In this document: positions 7,462 to 15,298 of the stretch, one piece after another
Layout: the number at the start of each line of letters is the position of its first letter
Position numbering within the stretch: position 1 is the stretch's first letter
Assembly: GCA_017439665.1 (NCBI GenBank)
Contig: JAFSIS010000057.1
Location: 1 to 49,780, forward strand
Reading direction: 5' to 3'
Length of the DNA stretch: 49,780 nucleotides
Source of the DNA: Lachnospiraceae bacterium
GTDB lineage: Bacteria > Bacillota > Clostridia > Lachnospirales > Lachnospiraceae
Position numbers and translations under genes: made by a program
Notes under the pieces: model-generated
Database searches by the model: none
Told to the model about the DNA's origin: nothing
Seen by the model: only the letters and a program-made list of their open reading frames with translations

Positions 7462-8520
7462 TCAGCCTCTCCTAAACTGTATTACCCTTTCCGGCATCCA
7501 TGCTTCCCGGTGTAACAGTGTGGTCCCGCTTTCTTCCAGCAAAAACACCTCAAAGATATAAGTATCATCCTCCTGCCCAAGAAGCTGAAAGATATATATC
7601 TTTTCTCCCAGGTTTTCACACCAGAAATATTCTCTCCACAGATCTCCGGAATCACCACCATCCCAGGTATCCAGCCATAAAAATTGTTGTACCTGTTCAT
7701 CATAACCATAAAAGTCTATCTTCAAATACGACCTCTTGTGAACCGTATCTCGTTCATAGCTTCTCTTAATATACAGGGGAAGTCCTGTATTCATCACATC
7801 TGCCCGAAAATACTCCGTATTTCCGGTCTCCTCGCTTTTGATCTGCTCCTCTGTCCCTCCGTAAAAAGACATGCTTTGGTCCAGAAGAAATTCTGCTTCC
7901 AGGTTTTCGATATATTCTGCCACCTCTTTATCCCTTTCCTCTTCCAGGGAAAAAAGAAAATACCGTTCATACTCCCCGGGAATAAAATTCAGGGTCAGTG
8001 TATCCCTCCATTCCATCGACTCTTCCAGTCTGATCAGCCTGATTCCATCCGTTTTCAGACCAATATAATAATAATTTCCTTCTATACAGATCACATCCTC
8101 CTCTGCCAAATAAGAGGAAAAATCTCCTTCTCTGACCCACTCCTCCCCATTGATACTCCACAGGTAGAAGTCCCTTCCCCCACTGTTTAGATTACGGCTT
8201 TTCAGATAGAATCTTTTTCCCTCCCTGGTTACAAAGGTAAAGGCCTGATCGGGCAGATTGTTTCCAAAAGTTTCCCGGATTTCTTCCTCTCCCATCCCAT
8301 AGTTTCCCCCTCCATACTCCTTAAGGAAATTTTGGTATACCTTTTGTGGGTATTCACTTTGCCTGCCCGGTACTGTCCCCTTTCCCACGGCCCCGAATAA
8401 GCCTGCAGCCGCCTTTGACTGATCAGCATTTCCGCCACAGCCTGCCAGAAAACCCGAAAGAAAAATGGATAGTATCATAAGTCCTGCTGCCATTTCTTTT
8501 TTTCTTCTGTTCAACCTCAT
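7462..8520 (-). CDS. Lipoprotein of unknown function, paralogue of the upstream gene
   Basis: The chosen start (ATG 8520) has AAGGGG six bases upstream; an in-frame ATG nine codons earlier has no ribosome site. The N-terminus is basic, then hydrophobic, then LSGFLAGC with the lipobox Cys at residue 28, so it should be a lipid-anchored exported protein. From about residue 63 on it aligns with the neighbour at 8572-9948: YGGGNYGMGEEEIRETFG, DQAFTFV, GNYYYIGL, ADVMNTGLPLYIK, WCENLGEKIYIFQL and IFEVFLLEE all have counterparts. No catalytic motif is evident. The two arose by tandem duplication and probably form one transcript. Confidence 0.85.
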   Translation of the reverse strand: MRLNRRKKEMAAGLMILSIFLSGFLAGCGGNADQSKAAAGLFGAVGKGTVPGRQSEYPQKVYQNFLKEYGGGNYGMGEEEIRETFGNNLPDQAFTFVTREGKRFYLKSRNLNSGGRDFYLWSINGEEWVREGDFSSYLAEEDVICIEGNYYYIGLKTDGIRLIRLEESMEWRDTLTLNFIPGEYERYFLFSLEEERDKEVAEYIENLEAEFLLDQSMSFYGGTEEQIKSEETGNTEYFRADVMNTGLPLYIKRSYERDTVHKRSYLKIDFYGYDEQVQQFLWLDTWDGGDSGDLWREYFWCENLGEKIYIFQLLGQEDDTYIFEVFLLEESGTTLLHREAWMPERVIQFRRG

Positions 8521-8571
8521 CTTCATCCCCTTGCATGTATAAGCCATGCCTGTGATCCTGTTTAATATCTT

Positions 8572-9948
8572 CTACCAAACCGGTGCCTGCAGATTTCTCT
8601 CTTCTATTCTCATCTCTCTTTGGGGTACCCAGACCTCTCTTTGCAGAATGGTTTTTTCCTCCCCTTCCAGCAAAAGAACCTCAAAAATATAGATATAATC
8701 CTCCAGGCGAAAAAGCTGGAAGGTATACACCCTCCCCCCGATGTTTTCACACCAGAGTGCTTCCCGCCGTAACCCACCGGAGTAACTTTTTTCCTCTGCC
8801 CAGCCATCCAACAGAATAAATTCCTCTCCTGATTCATCATAAAGATAGAACTCTGTTCTCAAATATGGCCAATTATATACATGATTCCATGTGGTTATTT
8901 TTTTCACATATAGAGGTGTCCCCGTATTCAGCATGTCTGCCCGGTAATATCTGCTGATTCTTGTGTCATCCTCTTTTTCCAGAATTTCCACTACTTCCTC
9001 CGCATTTCCACAGCTGTCCATATCTTTTTCCAGCACAGTGGATGCATCCAGATTCTGGATATAGTCTGCTATCCCATCATCCATTTCTTCCCGGCCTGTA
9101 AAAAAAGGCACCCGTACATAATCCCCCAGAAGATACCGGATCAGCAGATTATTTTCCCATTCCGGCTGTTCATCCAGGCAAAATATCCGAATTCCATTTT
9201 CCCGCTTATCCGCATCCCCTTCTCTGGCCAGCTCCAGGCCTACATAATAATAACTGCCCTCATAGCAGATTACCTCTCCACGCTCAAAGGTAGTCATAAA
9301 ATCGCCTTTATAAAACCATTCCTCTCCTCTCCTACTTTCCAGATAGCATTCAGCCCCTCCTTTTTCCAGAAAATAGCATTTTAAATACATCTTTGTTCCA
9401 CCGCTCAATACGAAGGAAAAGGCCTGATCGGGCGGATTCTCTCCAAAAGTCTCCCGAATTTCTTCCTCTTCCATCCCATAGCTTCCCCCACCATATTCTG
9501 TGAGTAATTTCTGATAAGGCCGGTCACTTCGCCCATTGCCGAATTGACAATAAGCGTAAAGAACCTCCTCCAGCCTGCTGACCAGTTTCTGTGGGATCAG
9601 ACTTCCTGAATATGGTGTCTCCACATATTCATTCTGGTGCCCGATCTGAAGCTTAGTGATCTGTTTTTCCTCCAGCGACAGCTTTAATAGGGGTTCCTCA
9701 TTCAAAGATGTGTATTGTGCCTCTATAGAAAGTGACTCCATTCTGCTTTGGTAATCATCGGTTTCACGCCATTTATCCAGCGTGTAATAGTCCAGATTCA
9801 CCATGTCCATCCACAAAATCTCTTTCTTTTCCACATTAACATAAAACCACTCCCAGTTGACCTGATGGTCCTCCCACTGCTCTCCCACATATATTGCATA
9901 ATAGGTGCCTAAATAATTCCCCTCATCTCTTTTCAACCATCCTAACAT
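8572..9948 (-). CDS. Hypothetical protein, paralogue of the neighbouring lipoprotein, lacking a signal peptide
   Basis: Residues about 150-455 are the same domain as in the lipoprotein at 7462-8520 (YGGGSYGMEEEEIRETFG, DQAFSFVLSG, GSYYYVGLEL, ADMLNTGTPLYVK, ALWCENIGGRVYTFQL). The first 150 residues are extra: an aromatic and acidic region (GTYYAIYVGEQWEDHQVNWE...) with no counterpart in the paralogue. There is no signal peptide, no lipobox and no clear Shine-Dalgarno sequence before the ATG at 9948, unlike its partner. It may be a 5'-truncated gene whose export signal was lost, or the true start may be elsewhere. Function unknown. Confidence 0.75.
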   Translation of the reverse strand: MLGWLKRDEGNYLGTYYAIYVGEQWEDHQVNWEWFYVNVEKKEILWMDMVNLDYYTLDKWRETDDYQSRMESLSIEAQYTSLNEEPLLKLSLEEKQITKLQIGHQNEYVETPYSGSLIPQKLVSRLEEVLYAYCQFGNGRSDRPYQKLLTEYGGGSYGMEEEEIRETFGENPPDQAFSFVLSGGTKMYLKCYFLEKGGAECYLESRRGEEWFYKGDFMTTFERGEVICYEGSYYYVGLELAREGDADKRENGIRIFCLDEQPEWENNLLIRYLLGDYVRVPFFTGREEMDDGIADYIQNLDASTVLEKDMDSCGNAEEVVEILEKEDDTRISRYYRADMLNTGTPLYVKKITTWNHVYNWPYLRTEFYLYDESGEEFILLDGWAEEKSYSGGLRREALWCENIGGRVYTFQLFRLEDYIYIFEVLLLEGEEKTILQREVWVPQREMRIEERNLQAPVW

Positions 9949-10501
9949 GCCAATGCATCAAATTTGCATCATCTGTCCGAATTTTTTGTATACACAGATT
10001 TATCGTAAAAACAGGTTGTCAAGGGGAAATTTCCCTTCTTCAATTACAATTCGTGACACATCTCTTGTTTTTTGAACTCCGAATGAATATAATGATAGGT
10101 GAAAAAAGGCTGAAGGAAGTGTTAAAAAAAACGCCTGGTGTTTTTGTGAGGCTGAACACTTACCGGACATTTGAGGAACAGGGAAGCTGAGAAATAGGGA
10201 AACAGGCGTGTGAAATTTTATTTTGGGGGCAAAGAGAAAAATATTTTCTTCTGATACCCTGCAGGCCAGAAAAAAATGATGAAGGCAGCTCTTTTCTTTT
10301 CAGGCTGGGGCATATACAAAAAAATTCAAGCATTACACCCCGGGAAGGCCATTATTTGGGGCAGAGCGTGTGAAAAAATTGCTATATGCCCAGCAAGCTA
10401 ATTATATGAGCAAAAAACAGGCATTTTTCTTGGTGTCTGCTGAAAAAAGGGGCAGTGAAGCCGGATTTTTTTACCTATGCCCCATTAAGGACACTTCCAG
10501 A
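9949..10501. other. Long intergenic region between divergent accessory genes
   Basis: About 550 bases with no gene I can support. Two short plus-strand frames exist (35 codons from 10083, 60 codons from 10370), but neither has a convincing ribosome site or recognisable protein. Purine-rich runs and poly-A tracts are frequent. The stretch separates the minus-strand hypothetical genes from the plus-strand surface-protein gene. Confidence 0.6.
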
Positions 10502-10532
10502 GTAACAGTTCAGCAAAAGGCTGAATTGTTAC
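10502..10532. repeat. Inverted repeat upstream of the surface-protein promoter
   Basis: Arms GTAACAGTTCAGC (10502-10514) and GCTGAATTGTTAC (10520-10532) pair over 13 positions with one G-U, around a 5-base loop. It ends 31 bases before the -35 box. There is no U-run, so it may be an operator for a regulator or a decayed element. Confidence 0.6.
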
Positions 10533-10563
10533 GAAAAAGCCGGAAAATTTAAAAAAAAAGGGG

Positions 10564-10592
10564 TTGACAATGATATTCCTGCGCGATAAACT
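10564..10592 (+). promoter_or_regulatory. Promoter of the giant surface-protein gene
   Basis: TTGACA (10564-10569), a 17-bp spacer and TAAACT (10587-10592): a perfect -35 box and four of six in the -10 box. The start point would be about 10598-10600, at the first base of the GACA repeat. Confidence 0.75.
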
Positions 10593-10599
10593 CACGACC

Positions 10600-10620
10600 G
10601 ACAGACAGACAGACAGACAG
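10600..10620 (+). repeat. GACA tetranucleotide repeat (five copies plus G) at the transcript start
   Basis: Five uninterrupted GACA units plus one G begin at the expected +1 of the promoter. Such repeats can change copy number by slippage. This one also provides the left arm of the terminator hairpin that follows. Confidence 0.9.
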
Positions 10621-10642
10621 TAGCATAAGTCTGTCCTTTTTT
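10612..10642 (+). terminator. Leader hairpin 1: terminator whose left arm lies in the GACA repeat
   Basis: GACAGAC (10612-10618) pairs with GTCTGTC (10629-10635) around a 10-base loop and is followed by C and six Ts. Because of the repeat, the right arm can pair equally with four registers (starting at 10600, 10604, 10608 or 10612). A smaller hairpin, GCTGT-ACAGC, follows at 10643-10657. Confidence 0.65.
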
Positions 10643-10674
10643 GCTGTAAAAAACAGCTTTATATTGAAATTCCG

Positions 10675-10722
10675 GGCGTGTTTCGTCCACGATTTTTTTC
10701 GTGGGTGGGACACGCCTTTTTT
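10675..10722 (+). terminator. Leader hairpin 2: strong intrinsic terminator before the start codon
   Basis: An uninterrupted 18-bp stem (10675-10692 with 10699-10716; four G-U pairs) closes a six-T loop and is followed by six Ts. It lies 43 bases before the start codon, so the gene is expressed only by reading through it. Confidence 0.85.
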
Positions 10723-10765
10723 GCGTCTGAATACGCAGAGAAAAACTCAAAGGAGGAGTGCTACT

Positions 10766-13700
10766 GTGAAACAAAGAATAATTTCCATGCTTCTTATGGT
10801 CTGCCTTATCGCAGGTATGCTTCCACAGATGGTATTTGCCACCGAGTGGGTGTCCATAGACGCAAGCGGGCTGTGTGAGCACCACACAGAACATACGGCA
10901 GACTGCGGCTATATCGAAGGGACGGTGGGAAATCCCTGTACCCATGAGCATACTGGGGATTGTGGCGAAATCATCACAAGCTGCATCCATGTCCATGAGG
11001 CGGATTGCTACCCTGTTTCGGACAGCAGTGTTTCAGACAACGGGGGCACCCCATCTGATGCTGCCGAACCGACTGAGTGTTCCCATGCATGCAGCGAGGA
11101 AAGCGGTTGTATCGTGCAGGAATTGAATTGCCTGCATGAGCATGACGATAGTTGCGGCTACGTCTTGGCGATGGAGGGGCATGATTGCCATTATGAGTGC
11201 AGGGAGTGCGTTGCTCCTGCTAAGGTCTGCACCTGTGATGCTGCCGAGGGAGAATCCCATGCCGATGGCTGTGACTTTTATGAAGCCCCTGGAAAGGACT
11301 GTATCTGTGAAACCGACGCCCCGGCTTATCACGCCACCAACTGTCCCGCTTATGAAGCTCCGGAAAACCCGGTGTGTTACTGCGTGGAAAAATGTACCGA
11401 GGATGAGCCTAATGTCTGGTGCGACGTCTGTGGGGTGCAGGGCGCGGCGGCCTGTATGGGTGAGGACAGGATGATGGCATATGCAAGCAATATTTCTTAC
11501 TTAGATGAAAACAAAGCTACACAGACCTGCTCAAGTGCGACAGATGTAACCACAAGCGATACCTCTTGGGGGACAAGAGGCTCAACGACCTGGTATTATG
11601 CAAGCGGTACTATCGAAATTAGCAGACGCGTGACTGTCAGCGGTGACGTGCATTTAATCCTTGCTGATGGGGTTATCCTCACCGTCAACGGCGGCATCGG
11701 GGTAAATGCAGGCAACAGTCTGACCATCTATGCACAGTCTACCGGGGAGAATACAGGCAGGCTGGTACTGCAGAACGTTGCCAAATATAATTCCGGTATC
11801 GGAAGCGGTAATGGAACCCAGAATGGAAATGGTGTTGCAGGAACAATCACCATCAATGGCGGTAATATCACGACTACCGGTGGGGAATATGCTACGGGAA
11901 TCGGTGGCGGAGGCAATAGCTCTGGCGGCGAGATCACCATCAACGGCGGCATGGTCACGGCCAAAGGCGGAATCTGGGGAGCGGGCATTGGTGGTGGCAG
12001 CGATGGCTCTGGCGGCAACATCACTATTAACAGCGGTACCGTCACAGCCACAGGTAGCACAAACAGCGCCGGTATCGGTGGTGGCAGTTATGGCAGCGGT
12101 GGTACGGTCACGATCAACGGCGGTACGGTCAGGGCCTATGGCGGTAACAGTGGCGCAGGCATTGGTGGTGGCTACAGTGGCTCTGGCGGCAACATCACCA
12201 TCAGTGGCGGCAATATCGTGGCCAGTGGCGGCTACTATGGTACGGGCATTGGCGGCGGTTCCAGAGGAGATGGAGGCACATTTTCCACTGGCGATGACGG
12301 CAATGCTGTCATCATGGCATCCTCCATCAGTGATGACGGTGATACCAGCGATTGGAGTGGTCTGATCAGTTCTGACAGTGGTACTACTCAGACTGCCTAT
12401 GGCTCTTTTTCCCTTGCCAGTGACTACAATGTTGCGTCCGGCAAGACTCTCACCATTTCCGAGGGTCAGACCCTGACCATTCCCAGTGGTGTAACCTTGA
12501 CCAACAATGGCTCAATCATCAATAATGGTACAATCACCAATAACGGGGCAATCACCAATAATGGGGCTTATTATGAGATCGCCGTAGCTCCGGGTTCGCT
12601 TACCTTTAGCGAGGAGTATGACTATACAACTCCAACGGCACAGACCGTGACCATTATGAACAACAGCAATAAAGAAATCATTCTGGTTCAATCTGCGGCT
12701 GACAGCTATCCGGGTACATTTTCCCCCAGCTCACTTGCGGTGGGTGCAACGGCGACCTTTTCTTTTCATCCCAAAACCGGGTTTGGGGTAGGAACACATA
12801 CCGATACCATTACTATCAGCGAGGATAACGGTGCCTATCAAAAAGTATCTGTTTCTTTTATCGTCAGTTTGAAATCGCAGGATCTGCCTGCCATCAGCAT
12901 TGATTATGAAAACGAAACCTTAACGGGCTTTGAGAACAATGCAAGCTATACCATTGGCGGGCAGACTGTAGCTCCGAATATGGACGGCTCCCTTGCCATT
13001 GAAAGCGAATGGTTTGGCACCAGTCTTTCCATTATAAAAAAGGGGAATGGCTCCACCACAGCGGACAGCCCGGCACAGTCCCTTTACGTTCCTGCCCGCC
13101 CCGCAGCTCCCAACGTGGCAATTAACTACGAGGCTGCAACCCTCTCCACCACCACGGCCATGCAATACAGTACTTCGGAACAAAGTGCCCCGAAGTGGAT
13201 GGCCTGCCAGGATAGCATGGCGGCAACCGACTTTGGCTGGAACGGACAGACGTCGGTGACGGTCTATTTCTGCATTCCAGCCACTTCCACCACCTTTATG
13301 AGTATGCAGCAGGGGCTCACCATTCCCGCCCAGCCTGACGCTCCCACCGGCTTGCAGGGGGAAAATGAGGACTATGCCGGGAATAACAACGGCCAGATCA
13401 CCGGCACCAGCGCAGATATGGTCTATAAGCTGTCTAGCGATACCATTTGGCTCTCTATTTCCGGCGATGCCGTGACCGGCCTTCCTCCCGGAAACTATGA
13501 GGTACGTTATCGGGCCGTGACTACTCCCGGCAGCGAAAAATTTGCCAGTAAAGCCGCGAATGTGACTATCGCCACGGGTGCGGAGAAAACATATACGCTG
13601 AATATGTCCGCACCCACCTTTGACGCTGTGATCTATGGCTATAACCAGCCTGCAGCACAGGGAATTGCTATTTCCAACTCCGGCAACCAGCAGGCCACCA

Positions 13701-15208
13701 TCACCAGCGTAGCCTTGTCCGGCAGTGGCGCGACCAGCTTTGTGCTGAACAAAACGGACGGAGCCACCATCACGGCAGGCGGCCTGGACAACTCCACTTA
13801 TACCATCCAGCCCGACACCGGACTGAATGCAGGCACATATATTGCCACCATCATCGTGACCTATGACGGCGGAGCTACGGCCACGGCTGCCGTGAGCTTT
13901 ACAGTGAACAGCATTGCCCAGTCTGCCCCTGACGCTCCTGTGTTAAAAAGCAAGACCTATAACAGTGTGACGCTGGAAGCTGTGGCAGACAATGCCACCA
14001 CTGGCACAAAGGCGCAGTACAGCAAAGACGGTGGTGCGACCTGGCAGAATAGCCCCACCTTTACTAATCTGTCTGCCAATACCAAATACAGCTTTGTAGT
14101 GCGCTATGGAGGAGCAGGCAATTATGCCGTATCCCCGGCAAGCCCTGTGACAGAGATCACCACAGCTTCAGAAGATACCCACGGCTACACAACAGACTGG
14201 ACTTCCGACAGCATGGGTGGGGATACCACTGATGGAGAAATCACTACAAATGGTGGGGGCACCACTGATGGCGGAAGCACTACAAATGTCAGTGGCACCG
14301 GCGGCACTTCCACCGTCACTACTGTCGTCCCGGTGTCCGGCAATGCACAGACCCTTCCTGTTGAGGCGACCATCAGCGGCACCACTGTAACCGTGAAGGA
14401 AATCTCCCCAGCAGAACTGGAAAAGGTGATGGGAAGTGGCTCACAGACAGGCCCTGTGGGAGGTGACTCGCAGACAGGTCCTGTGGAGATCAATCTGACC
14501 GGGTTGAAGGTGGGTACAACGGCCCCAGGGATTACACAGGTGGATTTCCCCGTAGCTACCCTTGCAGAAATCATAAAGATAACAGAGAGTACAGGCAGGG
14601 AATCCCAGGATCTTGTGATCCGCCTCCCCCAGGGTACGGTAAAGCTGGACCACAAAATACTGAGTGTGGCTGCAGGGCACAGGGAATGCTCTGCCCTCCG
14701 GCTGGTTCTGGATAATGTGGGAACAGAGAGGCTTAACGATGTACAAAAAGAGGCTCTCTCCGGTCTGAAGGTTTACGGCGGTGTGGAGGCCTATCTGGTA
14801 TGCATGAAGGAAAACAAGCGGGTCTCCGACTTTAAAGGCGGTGTAGCTACCCTGTCCATCCCCTTTACCGTTCCTGCCGGCTATCAGGCATCTGCCTTTA
14901 CTGTGTGGTACATCAGTGACACGGATGCTATGGAGCCTCTTGAAACCTGGTATGAGGAGGGGATGCTGTATTGGGATGTGAGTCATTTCTCTGACTTTGT
15001 GATCCTCTATAAAAAGGACAGCACCTATCCGGACAGTAACTCCACTTCCACCTATACGGTGGAAACAGGAGATACCCTCTGGGGCATTTCCCGAAGGTAC
15101 GGCTGCAGTGTGGCCCGGATCGTGGCCCTTAATGGTGATCTGATCACCAACCCGGAGCTGATCTATCCGCAGTGGCAGCTTAACCTCCCCAAAAGGAAAT
15201 CTCAATAA
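10766..15208 (+). CDS. Large secreted Cys/His-rich surface protein with glycine-rich repeats and a C-terminal LysM domain
   Basis: The GTG at 10766 has an AAAGGAGG site and begins a typical signal peptide (VKQRIISMLLMVCLIAGMLP, cleavage after VFA, residue 25). An upstream in-frame ATG (10664) is rejected because a terminator lies between. Of 1480 residues, about 32-235 carry many C-x-H-x-H-x(n)-C-like units (CTHEHTGDC, CIHVHEADC, CLHEHDDSC), possibly metal-binding. About 360-505 hold five 28-29-residue repeats of ITINGG...GAGIGGG type, probably a beta-helix. Ig/ASPM-like blocks lie at about 606-700 and 942-1050, and a fibronectin-III-like domain at 1053-1133. Residues 1430-1478 are LysM (YTVETGDTLWGISRRYGCS), suggesting non-covalent wall binding; no LPxTG motif is seen. 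Role unknown; adhesion or matrix binding is a guess. Confidence 0.9.
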   Translation: MKQRIISMLLMVCLIAGMLPQMVFATEWVSIDASGLCEHHTEHTADCGYIEGTVGNPCTHEHTGDCGEIITSCIHVHEADCYPVSDSSVSDNGGTPSDAAEPTECSHACSEESGCIVQELNCLHEHDDSCGYVLAMEGHDCHYECRECVAPAKVCTCDAAEGESHADGCDFYEAPGKDCICETDAPAYHATNCPAYEAPENPVCYCVEKCTEDEPNVWCDVCGVQGAAACMGEDRMMAYASNISYLDENKATQTCSSATDVTTSDTSWGTRGSTTWYYASGTIEISRRVTVSGDVHLILADGVILTVNGGIGVNAGNSLTIYAQSTGENTGRLVLQNVAKYNSGIGSGNGTQNGNGVAGTITINGGNITTTGGEYATGIGGGGNSSGGEITINGGMVTAKGGIWGAGIGGGSDGSGGNITINSGTVTATGSTNSAGIGGGSYGSGGTVTINGGTVRAYGGNSGAGIGGGYSGSGGNITISGGNIVASGGYYGTGIGGGSRGDGGTFSTGDDGNAVIMASSISDDGDTSDWSGLISSDSGTTQTAYGSFSLASDYNVASGKTLTISEGQTLTIPSGVTLTNNGSIINNGTITNNGAITNNGAYYEIAVAPGSLTFSEEYDYTTPTAQTVTIMNNSNKEIILVQSAADSYPGTFSPSSLAVGATATFSFHPKTGFGVGTHTDTITISEDNGAYQKVSVSFIVSLKSQDLPAISIDYENETLTGFENNASYTIGGQTVAPNMDGSLAIESEWFGTSLSIIKKGNGSTTADSPAQSLYVPARPAAPNVAINYEAATLSTTTAMQYSTSEQSAPKWMACQDSMAATDFGWNGQTSVTVYFCIPATSTTFMSMQQGLTIPAQPDAPTGLQGENEDYAGNNNGQITGTSADMVYKLSSDTIWLSISGDAVTGLPPGNYEVRYRAVTTPGSEKFASKAANVTIATGAEKTYTLNMSAPTFDAVIYGYNQPAAQGIAISNSGNQQATITSVALSGSGATSFVLNKTDGATITAGGLDNSTYTIQPDTGLNAGTYIATIIVTYDGGATATAAVSFTVNSIAQSAPDAPVLKSKTYNSVTLEAVADNATTGTKAQYSKDGGATWQNSPTFTNLSANTKYSFVVRYGGAGNYAVSPASPVTEITTASEDTHGYTTDWTSDSMGGDTTDGEITTNGGGTTDGGSTTNVSGTGGTSTVTTVVPVSGNAQTLPVEATISGTTVTVKEISPAELEKVMGSGSQTGPVGGDSQTGPVEINLTGLKVGTTAPGITQVDFPVATLAEIIKITESTGRESQDLVIRLPQGTVKLDHKILSVAAGHRECSALRLVLDNVGTERLNDVQKEALSGLKVYGGVEAYLVCMKENKRVSDFKGGVATLSIPFTVPAGYQASAFTVWYISDTDAMEPLETWYEEGMLYWDVSHFSDFVILYKKDSTYPDSNSTSTYTVETGDTLWGISRRYGCSVARIVALNGDLITNPELIYPQWQLNLPKRKSQ

Positions 15209-15221
15209 CAGCAAAAATCGA

Positions 15222-15257
15222 CACATCGTGCCTGCTTTACGTGCAGGCACTGATGTG
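15222..15257. terminator. Hairpin between convergent genes, probable terminator
   Basis: CACATC+GTGCCTGC pairs with GCAGGCAC+GATGTG (14 bp, one bulged T, 7-base loop). The minus strand has TTTTT a few bases after it, so it best serves the ATPase gene; the surface-protein gene ends 13 bases before it. Confidence 0.65.
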
Positions 15258-15282
15258 CTGATCTTGTAATTATAAATATGAT

Positions 15283-15298
15283 GTAACTATTCAGGACA
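15283..15298 (+). repeat. Dispersed repeat copy 1 (GTAACTATTCAGGACA)
   Basis: This 16-base sequence matches one arm of the inverted repeats at 28115-28178 and, in part, 46973-47019. Here it overlaps the stop codon of the ATPase gene (15291-15293). I see no full second arm. Confidence 0.6.

Noticed and set aside
10370..10552. 60-codon plus-strand frame before the surface-protein promoter
   Set aside because: No good ribosome site, no known similarity, and it contains the 10502-10532 inverted repeat.
10600..10620. GACA tract as a possible CRISPR-like or direct-repeat array
   Set aside because: Units are four bases long with no spacers; it is a simple sequence repeat.
10664..10765. Upstream ATG adding 34 residues to the surface protein
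   Set aside because: The added part lies across the 18-bp terminator hairpin, lacks a ribosome site and would hide a normal signal peptide; GTG 10766 has AAAGGAGG.
11728..12365. Long open frames on other strands and frames across the glycine-rich repeats
   Set aside because: They are by-products of the periodic GGC/GGT-rich repeat DNA.
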